A model generated the notes under the pieces. That model was not told the origin of the DNA and made no database searches. It saw only the letters and a list, made by a program, of their open reading frames with translations. From positions 744,001 through 808,000 of the forward strand of contig JAEUUF010000013.1 in NCBI GenBank assembly GCA_016787645.1: a stretch of DNA of 64,000 nucleotides, given 5' to 3'. This document shows positions 51,835 through 59,510 of the stretch, piece by piece; position 1 is the first letter of the stretch, and the number at the start of each line of letters is the position of its first letter. Made by a program: the position numbers and the translations under genes. Source of the DNA: Cyclobacteriaceae bacterium. Lineage in GTDB: Bacteria; Bacteroidota; Bacteroidia; Cytophagales; Cyclobacteriaceae.

Positions 51835-53793
51835 CTAGTAATTGATCTTGATGTCCTTGATTTTTCGCGGCAACCACACCTGCATGGAATTTTGCCCGCG
51901 GTTGCACCAGCTGTAATAGGGAATGGCGGTGACCGTTTTCATCTCGGTGGTTACCGAAGTTCCATCTGTCGTCACCTGCAGCACCGGTGACTGAAAATGG
52001 ATCGTCGTGATTCCCTCGAGCAGATCGGGGTTGTAGGTCGTTGTGAACGATGTCTTCTCCGGCACGATGATATTCCATGCCTGGTTGTTATTGTCCGCAC
52101 CTTCCACACAGTACACCAGCGGTCCTCGCTGGAGGGCCACGCGATCCTGGTCTTGCGATACTTCCCCTCGCGCGACAACCTGTTTCACATCCATCGGCAG
52201 GTGGAGGTGCAACACGTCATCCTTCTTCCATTCGCGGTTCACCATGGCATACCCTTTTTCCATTTTATACTCGACGGGCTTTCCATTCAGTGTTAGCAAG
52301 AACGGCTTAGCGGATTTATCGACAAACTGGTACAGCCCGCCGGGGACGGCCTCGCCTGTTGCCCAACCTGGAATGCGGACGTACATGATGAACCTGGTCT
52401 TTGCCTTAGGCTGAACTGTAATTCGAACCGACCCTTCCCAGGGGTAGTTTGTCTCCATTTGAAGGGGCACTTCATTCTTACCGAATTTCAAATTGGTTTG
52501 ACTTCCGATGAACAAGTTGACCCACACTCCGTCGGGTGATACACTGTATATATAGTCACCCACGGAGGCCACCAGCCGGGCAATGTTTGCGGGACAGCAC
52601 GCGGTGCCAAACCACTCACGGCGAAAGTGCTGTCCACGCGAGGCCAGCGGGTTTCCATAGAAGAAGCGATCGCCGGTGAGCGAAAGTCCATCGCGGGCAC
52701 CGTTGTAAAGACTTCGCTCCAGTACATCCACAAATTTGCTATCGCCGGTCATCAGGTTCATGCGCTGGTTCCAGAAGACCATACCGACTGATGCGCAGGT
52801 CTCGCAGTAGGCCTGTTCATTCGGCAAGTCATAGTCGACGCTGAATCCTTCGTTGCTGCCGGAGGACCCGATGCCGCCTGTGAGAAACATGTTGCGATAG
52901 ACCACATCTTCCCACACGGTATTCATCGCTTTCATGTAGCCCTCGTCGCCCGTCAGCGCGGCCACATCAGCGGCACCAGTATAGAGATACATGGCACGGA
53001 CGGCATGGCCTGTTATTTCCTTTTGGTCACGCACCGGAACCACATCCTGCGCATAGGCGGTGTCTTTCCAATCCGTCCAGGTGTATCCTTTTGCGTACTT
53101 GTGTCCACGTTCCTCGAGTAGCCAGTGCGAGAGGGCGAGATATTTCTTGTCCTGGGTAACCGTGTACAATTTTACGAGTGCAAGCTCCAGCTCCTGGTGC
53201 CCGGTGACCCAATGGCGTTTGCCCGGCCCAAAGAGGTCGTTGAAATGATTCGCAAAGCGGATGGCCACATCGAGGAGTTTTCGTTTGCCCGTGGCGTTGT
53301 AGTAAGCGACAGCCGCCTCGATCAAATGGCCGCCATTGTAATCCTCGTGCATGCTCATGTCGGTCCATCGTTGGTCAAAATCACCGAGGGTGTAATAAGT
53401 GCCAATATATCCGTCAGGCAGTTGGGCCGCGGCGATTTTGTCGATCCATTCGTCGGCTGTCTTTTCAATGGCTGCATCGGGATGGTTCTTCAGTGAATAG
53501 GCGATTGCTTCCAGGGCTTTGTAGACATCCGAGTCATCGTAAAAGATTCCTTCATGCTTCTCTCCTTTTTTGCGGGCCACCTTCTCAAAATTCCGGATGC
53601 GGGGTGTTTTCACTTCCGTCTGGAGAATACAGGCCTGGAGGGTAGCAGTAGCCACCTTGTCCATCGTCGGTTTCCAGAATTTGTCGTTGATGGTTACCTG
53701 CGAGAAGTTCACCGGCTGCATTTTGCGGACCGGAGCCTGGGCGAAAAGTTGCCCGGAGGACAAAAGAATCAGGAACAGGAATGGTTTCTTCAT
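51835..53793 (-). CDS. Secreted beta-L-arabinofuranosidase, GH127
   Basis: The 652-residue protein has a signal peptide (FLFLILLSSGQLFAQA) and the GH127 fold. NEQAYCETCASVGMVFWNQRMN and WFGTACCPANIARL carry the zinc-site glutamate and cysteines and the nucleophile cysteine known from the HypBA1 enzyme, whose length (about 658) is similar. It cuts beta-1,2-linked arabinofuranose, as on hydroxyproline-rich plant proteins. The ATG at 53793 is set by the signal peptide, with 44 unconserved codons upstream rejected. Confidence 0.9.
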   Translation of the reverse strand: MKKPFLFLILLSSGQLFAQAPVRKMQPVNFSQVTINDKFWKPTMDKVATATLQACILQTEVKTPRIRNFEKVARKKGEKHEGIFYDDSDVYKALEAIAYSLKNHPDAAIEKTADEWIDKIAAAQLPDGYIGTYYTLGDFDQRWTDMSMHEDYNGGHLIEAAVAYYNATGKRKLLDVAIRFANHFNDLFGPGKRHWVTGHQELELALVKLYTVTQDKKYLALSHWLLEERGHKYAKGYTWTDWKDTAYAQDVVPVRDQKEITGHAVRAMYLYTGAADVAALTGDEGYMKAMNTVWEDVVYRNMFLTGGIGSSGSNEGFSVDYDLPNEQAYCETCASVGMVFWNQRMNLMTGDSKFVDVLERSLYNGARDGLSLTGDRFFYGNPLASRGQHFRREWFGTACCPANIARLVASVGDYIYSVSPDGVWVNLFIGSQTNLKFGKNEVPLQMETNYPWEGSVRITVQPKAKTRFIMYVRIPGWATGEAVPGGLYQFVDKSAKPFLLTLNGKPVEYKMEKGYAMVNREWKKDDVLHLHLPMDVKQVVARGEVSQDQDRVALQRGPLVYCVEGADNNNQAWNIIVPEKTSFTTTYNPDLLEGITTIHFQSPVLQVTTDGTSVTTEMKTVTAIPYYSWCNRGQNSMQVWLPRKIKDIKINY

Positions 53794-53800
53794 GGATCGT

Positions 53801-55324
53801 TCAGTTAATCTTAATTCGAAGTTGAGTAAAAGAGTGGGCGGGAAACGTATAGTTAAACCCATCCCCGGCCACAGTGATCTCCCGGCTAACGCCTTTGACT
53901 TTCTGTTCGCGCTCGTTGTTCTCATCCGTAAGCGAGCCCGAATTGACCTCGGTCACCACGGCTTTGCCCGTCAGCTTGCGCGCCTGGTTGACAATGGACG
54001 TCTCAATGGCCTTGTCCTTGTGCCGGTTTACGACGTTCAGGATCAGTTCGCCGGTTTTTTCGTTATGAACCGCGGTGACATCGAGGTAAGGCACTGATTT
54101 GAAATCACCTGCATCATATCGGTCGCATTCTACCCATGCCGCGAGGTTTTGGCCATGACAGTTCTGGGCAAACAATTGCAGCGGGTAATAGATCGGCTGT
54201 TTCCAGAGTTTGCCGTTGGTGATCATCATCGGCGCAATCACGTTCACCAGCTGAGCCATGTTCGCCATCTTCACAATATGGGCATTGCGCACAAACACAT
54301 TCATATATAAAGCCACCACCAGCGCATCTTGCATATTGTAATGCTCTTCCAACTTTCCTTCGTTGAAAGTTCGATACCAGACATTGTACTCATCGAAGGC
54401 GATGTAGATCGGTTTTTTCATCTTGTACTTGCTGCGCACTTCGTTGATAATTCCTTCTGTGATACGAATGGAATTTTCCACCTGCGTTGTCCGTGCCATG
54501 AACGTGTTGTGATCCTTGTCATAGTTGCCCGCATAGTGATGGAGCGAAATGTAGTCGATGTAATCATGGAGTTTGTTCAGCACGGTCCGGTTCCATTCGG
54601 CCCAGTCACGCACATAATTGCTGGATCCTGATGCGATCAGTTTGATGGAGTCATCCGACCACTTCATCAGTTTGGCCGCCTCGAGCGCATACTTGCTATA
54701 GTCTTCGGCATTCTTGTGGCCCATCTGCCACTCGCCGTCCATTTCATTGCCGAGGCCCCAGTACTTTACCATGTAGGGTTCGGGATGTCCATTCTTCGCT
54801 CTGAGGTCAGAATAATAAAGACCCGTCTTTGCATTACAGTACTCCACCCAGTTGCGTGCTTCATCCAGCGAGCCCGTACCCATGTTGACGCAGATGTAGG
54901 GTTCGGCCCCTGCAGCCTTCGTGAATCGCAGCCATTCATCCGTGCCGACGATATTGGGCTCCACGTCACCCCATGCAAGATCCTTTCGCCGTGGACGTTT
55001 GTCGACCGGCCCGATGCCGTCTTCCCAATGGTAGCCTGAAACAAAATTTCCACCCGGCCACCGGATCACACTGACCCCAAGGTCACGGGTAGCCTGGATG
55101 ACGTCCTTGCGAAAACCGTCGCTGTTGGCTTCTGGTGACTGCGGATCATAAATACCGCCGTAGATGCACCGGCCGAGGTGTTCGGTAAAATTACCGTACA
55201 GCATGCGGTCTAACTCGCCGGTCTTGCGGTCTAGATCAACCTTGATCTTCGCTTTGAGGTTCTGGGGCCAGGCATTGACCGATAACAGGAGGAGCAGGAA
55301 CCACAGCAGCAGGTGTTTCTTCAT
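53801..55324 (-). CDS. abfA: Secreted alpha-L-arabinofuranosidase, GH51
   Basis: The 507-residue protein has a signal peptide (LLLWFLLLLLSVNAWPQN), then a GH51 TIM barrel with YGNFTEHLGRCIYGG, the acid/base glutamate in YWGLGNEMDGEWQ and the nucleophile in YIAFDEYNVWYR. A C-terminal beta domain follows. It releases alpha-linked arabinofuranose from arabinan or arabinoxylan. It is the first gene of the arabinose operon, and the start at 55324 places the signal peptide at the N-terminus. It is divergent from mobA; no clear promoter or AraR site was found in the spacer. Confidence 0.93.
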   Translation of the reverse strand: MKKHLLLWFLLLLLSVNAWPQNLKAKIKVDLDRKTGELDRMLYGNFTEHLGRCIYGGIYDPQSPEANSDGFRKDVIQATRDLGVSVIRWPGGNFVSGYHWEDGIGPVDKRPRRKDLAWGDVEPNIVGTDEWLRFTKAAGAEPYICVNMGTGSLDEARNWVEYCNAKTGLYYSDLRAKNGHPEPYMVKYWGLGNEMDGEWQMGHKNAEDYSKYALEAAKLMKWSDDSIKLIASGSSNYVRDWAEWNRTVLNKLHDYIDYISLHHYAGNYDKDHNTFMARTTQVENSIRITEGIINEVRSKYKMKKPIYIAFDEYNVWYRTFNEGKLEEHYNMQDALVVALYMNVFVRNAHIVKMANMAQLVNVIAPMMITNGKLWKQPIYYPLQLFAQNCHGQNLAAWVECDRYDAGDFKSVPYLDVTAVHNEKTGELILNVVNRHKDKAIETSIVNQARKLTGKAVVTEVNSGSLTDENNEREQKVKGVSREITVAGDGFNYTFPAHSFTQLRIKIN

Positions 55325-55413
55325 GATCGGCCAGGTTAGGGGAAACAATATAGGAAGCAAATGAGGCAAAAGACATCAAAAAATACATCACCGGCCTGGA
55401 CTACCTTTACCTG

Positions 55414-56031
55414 ATGGAACAGCCGGTTGGATTAGTGCTTTGTGGTGGGAAAAGTTCCCGCCTCCGGCAAGACAAGAGTCAGATAAACTACCATGGCGCT
55501 CCGCAATGGCAGTTTCTCGCGGGGATGCTCAGCGAGCTTTGTCCAAAAGTCATTATCAGTTGCTCCTATTCCCAGGCTGCCCAGTACTCCAGGGAAGTTG
55601 AAGGCACCCATCTGGCTAACCTTTTCTTTTGTGTGGATCAACCTGCTTTGGCCGATAGTGGGCCTGTGAGCGGAGTGCTCAGCGCATTCGAGACAGTTCC
55701 GGCGACCGATCTGCTCAACATCGGGTGTGACTATCCATTGATAAAGAAGGAGGATCTTGAATTCTTGCTTTCATCCCGGAAACCCGGGACGGATGCAGTT
55801 TGCTACCACCTGGAAAAAGAAAACCTCGACCTGCCGTTCCCTGCCATTTACGAGCGAAGCATCCAGAAGATACTGCTGAACCTTTTCCATCAAGGCAAAT
55901 ACTCATTGCGGGAAGGTTTGCGAGAGGGAAATGTGCTACGACTTACTCCCCCACATCCCGAGCGCCTGATTTCCGCGAATACACCGGAAGAGGTGGAACG
56001 GATGAAGGCCAGGATAAGTCAGCAGGCGTAA
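55414..56031 (+). CDS. mobA: Molybdenum cofactor guanylyltransferase
   Basis: MobA links GMP to molybdopterin to form the MGD cofactor. The 205-residue protein opens with GLVLCGGKSSRLRQDKS, the nucleotide-binding motif of the family, and has NIGCDYPLIKKEDLEFLL, the region of the metal-binding aspartate. Its neighbours fdhD and fdhF encode the maturation factor and the user of bis-MGD, so the three form a unit. Confidence 0.92.
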   Translation: MEQPVGLVLCGGKSSRLRQDKSQINYHGAPQWQFLAGMLSELCPKVIISCSYSQAAQYSREVEGTHLANLFFCVDQPALADSGPVSGVLSAFETVPATDLLNIGCDYPLIKKEDLEFLLSSRKPGTDAVCYHLEKENLDLPFPAIYERSIQKILLNLFHQGKYSLREGLREGNVLRLTPPHPERLISANTPEEVERMKARISQQA

Positions 56032-56046
56032 GCTCAAAACTTTGAA

Positions 56047-56054
56047 TAAATTTG
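56047..56054 (+). promoter_or_regulatory. -7-like element immediately before fdhD
   Basis: TAAATTTG matches TAnnTTTG exactly but lies only 3 bases before the fdhD ATG. If used, the transcript would be leaderless or nearly so; it may instead be chance, with fdhD read from mobA. Confidence 0.3.
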
Positions 56055-56057
56055 GCA

Positions 56058-56870
56058 ATGGCCACACCTTCTGCCGTTTCCTTTTCTGTCCGCAAGGTTA
56101 CACCGACCAACACCTTGGAAGAGAAAAACTTCCTGGCTGTAGAAGAGCCGTTGGAAATACGCATCGCCACTGGTTCCGCTCAAGCTGATTCACCGGTTTC
56201 AATCTCGATGCGCACACCGGGGCATGACGAAGAACTGGCTATCGGTTTTCTGTTTACGGAAGGGCTGATCAGGGATCGTCGCGATGTGAACGCGGTTGAA
56301 ACACAAGAAAACAGTACAAGGGTTGTGCTTCGCCCTGACTTAGTACCCGATATAAAAAAACTTGATCGCAATTTCTACACCACTTCCAGTTGTGGTGTTT
56401 GCGGCAAGGCTTCGTTGGATGCCGTCAGCACAAAATCAGCATTCGGTCCTGCAGAAAATACTTTCACCGTTTCCTCCACGGTATTGAATTCCCTTCAAGA
56501 GAAACTCAGCGGCCACCAAAAGATATTCAACATGACCGGTGGTCTGCACGCATCGGCCCTATTTAACAAGGATGGAAGCCTCCTGCTGGTTAGGGAGGAT
56601 GTGGGTCGTCACAATGCGCTGGACAAAGTTATCGGTGCCTCGTTGATGAACCAGCAACTCCCGTTGAGTGATTCTATCCTCCTGTTGAGCGGACGTATCA
56701 GTTTTGAGTTGGTGCAGAAAGCGTGCATGGCAGGAATCCCGTTCATTGCGGCCATTGGAGCACCTTCCTCCCTCGCCGTTACGCTGGCTGAAGAGAACAA
56801 TGTAACGCTGGTCGGTTTTCTTCGCGATAACCGGTATACGATATATAGTGGAGTGCAGCGGATAGCCTGA
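56058..56870 (+). CDS. fdhD: Formate dehydrogenase accessory sulfurtransferase FdhD
   Basis: FdhD carries sulfur from a cysteine desulfurase to bis-MGD, which formate dehydrogenase-type enzymes need. The 270-residue protein has EEPLEIRIATG, HDEELAIGFLFTEGLI, the redox pair in TTSSCGVCGKAS, and the VREDVGRHNALDKVIG motif. The ATG at 56058 is preferred over an in-frame TTG two codons earlier. fdhF begins 4 bases after its stop. Confidence 0.94.
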   Translation: MATPSAVSFSVRKVTPTNTLEEKNFLAVEEPLEIRIATGSAQADSPVSISMRTPGHDEELAIGFLFTEGLIRDRRDVNAVETQENSTRVVLRPDLVPDIKKLDRNFYTTSSCGVCGKASLDAVSTKSAFGPAENTFTVSSTVLNSLQEKLSGHQKIFNMTGGLHASALFNKDGSLLLVREDVGRHNALDKVIGASLMNQQLPLSDSILLLSGRISFELVQKACMAGIPFIAAIGAPSSLAVTLAEENNVTLVGFLRDNRYTIYSGVQRIA

Positions 56871-56874
56871 TGGT

Positions 56875-59178
56875 ATGAAAGAAAATACCCGACCCGATTC
56901 AAATCCGGAAAACCCGGAAGAGCTGCTGAACCTGCGGCAGTCAGCACCATCCGATGCGGCGGCAGGGATGACGGCCATCTTCTCCGGCGCGAAGCACTTG
57001 CTGGAAGAAATGAACGTGGGCCGCGGCATCAAGGCCCTGCGGAAGCTCAATCAAAAGGACGGCTTTGATTGCCCGGGATGCGCCTGGCCAGACCCCGACG
57101 GCGATCGCTCCCAACTTGGGGAGTTCTGCGAAAACGGAGTCAAAGCCATCGCCGAGGAGGCCACGACGAAAAAACTCAACGCTGAATTTTTTCGCCAACA
57201 TTCCGTCACCGAACTAGCAGAACTCAATGACTATGAGATCGGCAAGAAGGGACGCGTGGCCGAACCAGTTTATTTGGCACCCGGTGCTACCCATTACACG
57301 CCCATTTCCTGGGACGATGCCTTCGCCAAGATTGCAGGTCATCTCAATGGATTGGCATCTCCTGACGAAGCGATCTTCTACACTTCAGGCCGCACCAGCA
57401 ATGAGGCCGCTTTCCTGTACCAATTGTTCGTACGGGAATTTGGCACTAACAATCTTCCGGATTGTTCCAACATGTGCCACGAATCCAGTGGCGTTGCACT
57501 CCTGGAAACCCTGGGCACCGGGAAAGGAAGCGTCACGCTGGATGATTTCAACAAAGCCGAAGTCATCCTGATCCTTGGTCAAAACCCTGGGACGAACCAT
57601 CCGCGGATGCTGACAGCACTTCAGAAAGCGAAGAAAAACGGTGCCAAAATCATCTCCATCAACCCGCTTCCGGAAACCGGCTTGATCAGCTTTCGCAACC
57701 CACAGACCGTTGCGGGGGCATTGGGTATCAAAGCAGCGCTCACCGATCTTTTTCTCCCGGTGAAAATCAACGGTGACATGGCACTCCTACGCGGCATTGA
57801 AAAAATCTTGCTGGAAGAAGAGCTGCAACAACCGGGCTCGGTGTTTGACCGGGAGTTCATCCAACAGCACACGACCGGCTACGAGGACTTGGTTCGCGAT
57901 CTTAAGGATCAGTCACTCGACCACCTGTCCAAAGTCAGCGGTATCACCCAGTCGCAAATAAGGGAGGCGGCAGACATGCTCAAGAACAAGTCGCGCATCA
58001 TCGCCTGCTGGGCCATGGGACTTACCCAACACAAGAATGCTGTCGCCACCATCCAGGAAATTGTCAACCTCCTTTTGTTGAAGGGTAGCATCGGCAAAGA
58101 AGGTGCAGGCGTGTGCCCTGTGCGGGGTCACAGCAATGTGCAAGGCGATCGCACCATGGGCATCAACGAGCGCCCACCTGCCACGTTTCTCGACCGGCTC
58201 GACACGGCGATGGGCATCACTTCGCCGCGCAAAGATGGGCTGGATGTGGTGGATAGCATCAAGGCGATGCATGATGGCAGGGCCAAATTATTCATCGCGC
58301 TGGGCGGAAATTTTCTTTCCGCGACCCCTGACACGCTTTTTACAGCTGAAGCGCTCCGCAACTGCTCGCTGACGGTTCAAGTTTCCACCAAGTTGAATCG
58401 CAGTCACCTGGTGCATGGCCGTGAAGCACTGATCCTCCCCTGCCTGGGTCGCAGCGACAAGGATATTCAAAACGGCACGGAGCAATTTGTTTCCTGCGAA
58501 AATTCCATGAGTGTGGTCCAGTTGTCGAAAGGAAATCTTCATCCGATTTCCGGCTCATTACTGTCTGAACCTGTGATTGTTTGCCGCCTGGCCAAGGCCA
58601 CGTTGGGCGGCCGGTCGAAGATTCATTGGGACAAATACTTGAATCATTATGATCATATCCGGGAAGACATTGAGAAGGCAATTCCAGGATTTGAACAGTA
58701 CAACAAGCGTGTTCGGGAGCCTGGCGGGTTCTACTTACGCAATGCGGCCCGGGAACGTGAGTTCAGGACCCTGAGCCAGAAAGCCCACTTCACGGTATCG
58801 CCCATCACCGAGCATGTATTAAAGGAGAACGAGTACCTGATGATGACCATCCGGAGTCACGATCAGTTCAATACAACCATTTACGGGTTAAACGACCGTT
58901 ACCGCGGCATCCACCAGGAGCGTCGGGTCATTTTCATGAATGAAAAAGACATGGCCCGTGAGGGATTGGAATCGGGCACGATCGTGGATCTGCACAATCA
59001 TTTTGGGGGTAACCACCGGCAAGCCCGGAAGTTCATCGTGGTACCTTACGCGATCCCTGAAAAGTGTACCGCCACCTACTTCCCCGAGGCCAATGTGCTG
59101 GTGCCCATTGACAGCACGGCCGACAAGAGCAATACGCCTACGTCGAAGACGGTGGTGATTACGCTCAGCCGTCATTGA
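56875..59178 (+). CDS. FdhF/YdeP-family molybdopterin oxidoreductase
   Basis: The 767-residue protein belongs to the YdeP branch of the DMSO reductase superfamily. It has an N-terminal FDCPGCAWPDPDGDRS with one CxxC and a later cysteine (GEFCENG), less than the four-cysteine cluster site of true FdhF. The metal-site stretch is LPDCSNMCHESSG, then ILILGQNPGTNHPRM and the C-terminal cofactor domain with ATYFPEANVLVP. No Tat signal is seen, so it is probably cytoplasmic. The substrate is unknown; formate dehydrogenase activity is not assured. It is the last gene of mobA-fdhD-fdhF. Confidence 0.88.
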   Translation: MKENTRPDSNPENPEELLNLRQSAPSDAAAGMTAIFSGAKHLLEEMNVGRGIKALRKLNQKDGFDCPGCAWPDPDGDRSQLGEFCENGVKAIAEEATTKKLNAEFFRQHSVTELAELNDYEIGKKGRVAEPVYLAPGATHYTPISWDDAFAKIAGHLNGLASPDEAIFYTSGRTSNEAAFLYQLFVREFGTNNLPDCSNMCHESSGVALLETLGTGKGSVTLDDFNKAEVILILGQNPGTNHPRMLTALQKAKKNGAKIISINPLPETGLISFRNPQTVAGALGIKAALTDLFLPVKINGDMALLRGIEKILLEEELQQPGSVFDREFIQQHTTGYEDLVRDLKDQSLDHLSKVSGITQSQIREAADMLKNKSRIIACWAMGLTQHKNAVATIQEIVNLLLLKGSIGKEGAGVCPVRGHSNVQGDRTMGINERPPATFLDRLDTAMGITSPRKDGLDVVDSIKAMHDGRAKLFIALGGNFLSATPDTLFTAEALRNCSLTVQVSTKLNRSHLVHGREALILPCLGRSDKDIQNGTEQFVSCENSMSVVQLSKGNLHPISGSLLSEPVIVCRLAKATLGGRSKIHWDKYLNHYDHIREDIEKAIPGFEQYNKRVREPGGFYLRNAAREREFRTLSQKAHFTVSPITEHVLKENEYLMMTIRSHDQFNTTIYGLNDRYRGIHQERRVIFMNEKDMAREGLESGTIVDLHNHFGGNHRQARKFIVVPYAIPEKCTATYFPEANVLVPIDSTADKSNTPTSKTVVITLSRH

Positions 59179-59241
59179 GCACTAAACTTTAACCCCGACA
59201 GACAAGAAAAAAAGGCTGGAAATCAGCAATGACAAGGTCTT

Positions 59242-59273
59242 CTTGTGGAGAAATCAAAGTTTATTCATCTTTG
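59242..59273 (+). promoter_or_regulatory. Promoter of the tRNA-Leu locus
   Basis: CTTG (59242-59245) and CATCTTTG (59266-59273) are 20 bases apart, one mismatch from TAnnTTTG. The start of transcription would lie just before the broken tRNA copy at 59285. Confidence 0.55.
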
Positions 59274-59284
59274 CGGTCCTTAAC

Positions 59285-59307
59285 CCAAAGTGGCGGAACT
59301 GGTAGAC
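59285..59307 (+). pseudogene. Truncated tRNA-Leu fragment
   Basis: These 23 bases are identical to positions 2-24 (acceptor strand and D arm) of the intact tRNA-Leu at 59372. The match stops abruptly after GGTAGAC, where a palindromic repeat begins. No anticodon or T arm remains, so this is not functional. Confidence 0.85.
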
Positions 59308-59335
59308 CCTCCTCCGCTACGCTTCGGCGGGCAGG
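59308..59335. repeat. CCTGCC-type dispersed repeat joined to the tRNA fragment
   Basis: The reverse strand reads CCTGCCCGCCGAAGCG, then TAGCGGAGG, and is related to the repeat at 45278-45309. Its left edge coincides with the break in the tRNA copy. Confidence 0.6.
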
Positions 59336-59371
59336 CGCGCAACACGCCTTCGAAAAATAAGTTGCCCACTA

Positions 59372-59453
59372 GCCAAAGTGGCGGAACTGGTAGACGCGCA
59401 CGACTCAAAATCGTGTACCTTCGGGTGTGCGGGTTCGATTCCCGCCTTTGGTA
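59372..59453 (+). tRNA. tRNA-Leu (anticodon CAA)
   Basis: The 82-base class II tRNA folds completely. The acceptor GCCAAAG pairs with CTTTGGT (one G-U), and the D arm has GGCGGAACTGGTAGAC. The anticodon stem CACGA/TCGTG encloses CTCAAAA with anticodon CAA. A long variable arm has a TTCG loop, and the T arm GCGGG/CCCGC holds TTCGATT. The discriminator is A, as for leucine, and CCA is not encoded. It reads UUG codons. Confidence 0.95.
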
Positions 59454-59455
59454 CG

Positions 59456-59482
59456 AAAGCAGGCAAGAATGCCTGCTTTTTT
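59456..59482 (+). terminator. Intrinsic terminator after tRNA-Leu
   Basis: AAAGCAGGCA and TGCCTGCTTT form a perfect 10-bp stem with loop AGAA, followed by a T-run. It begins three bases after the tRNA end. Confidence 0.9.
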
Positions 59483-59510
59483 GTTTTTATGGCAACAGTT
59501 ACCCGCCCTC

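Noticed and set aside
45471-55324. Arabinose operon as a recent horizontal acquisition
   Set aside because: Base composition looks like the neighbouring genes and there are no integrase genes or flanking repeats of the whole operon.
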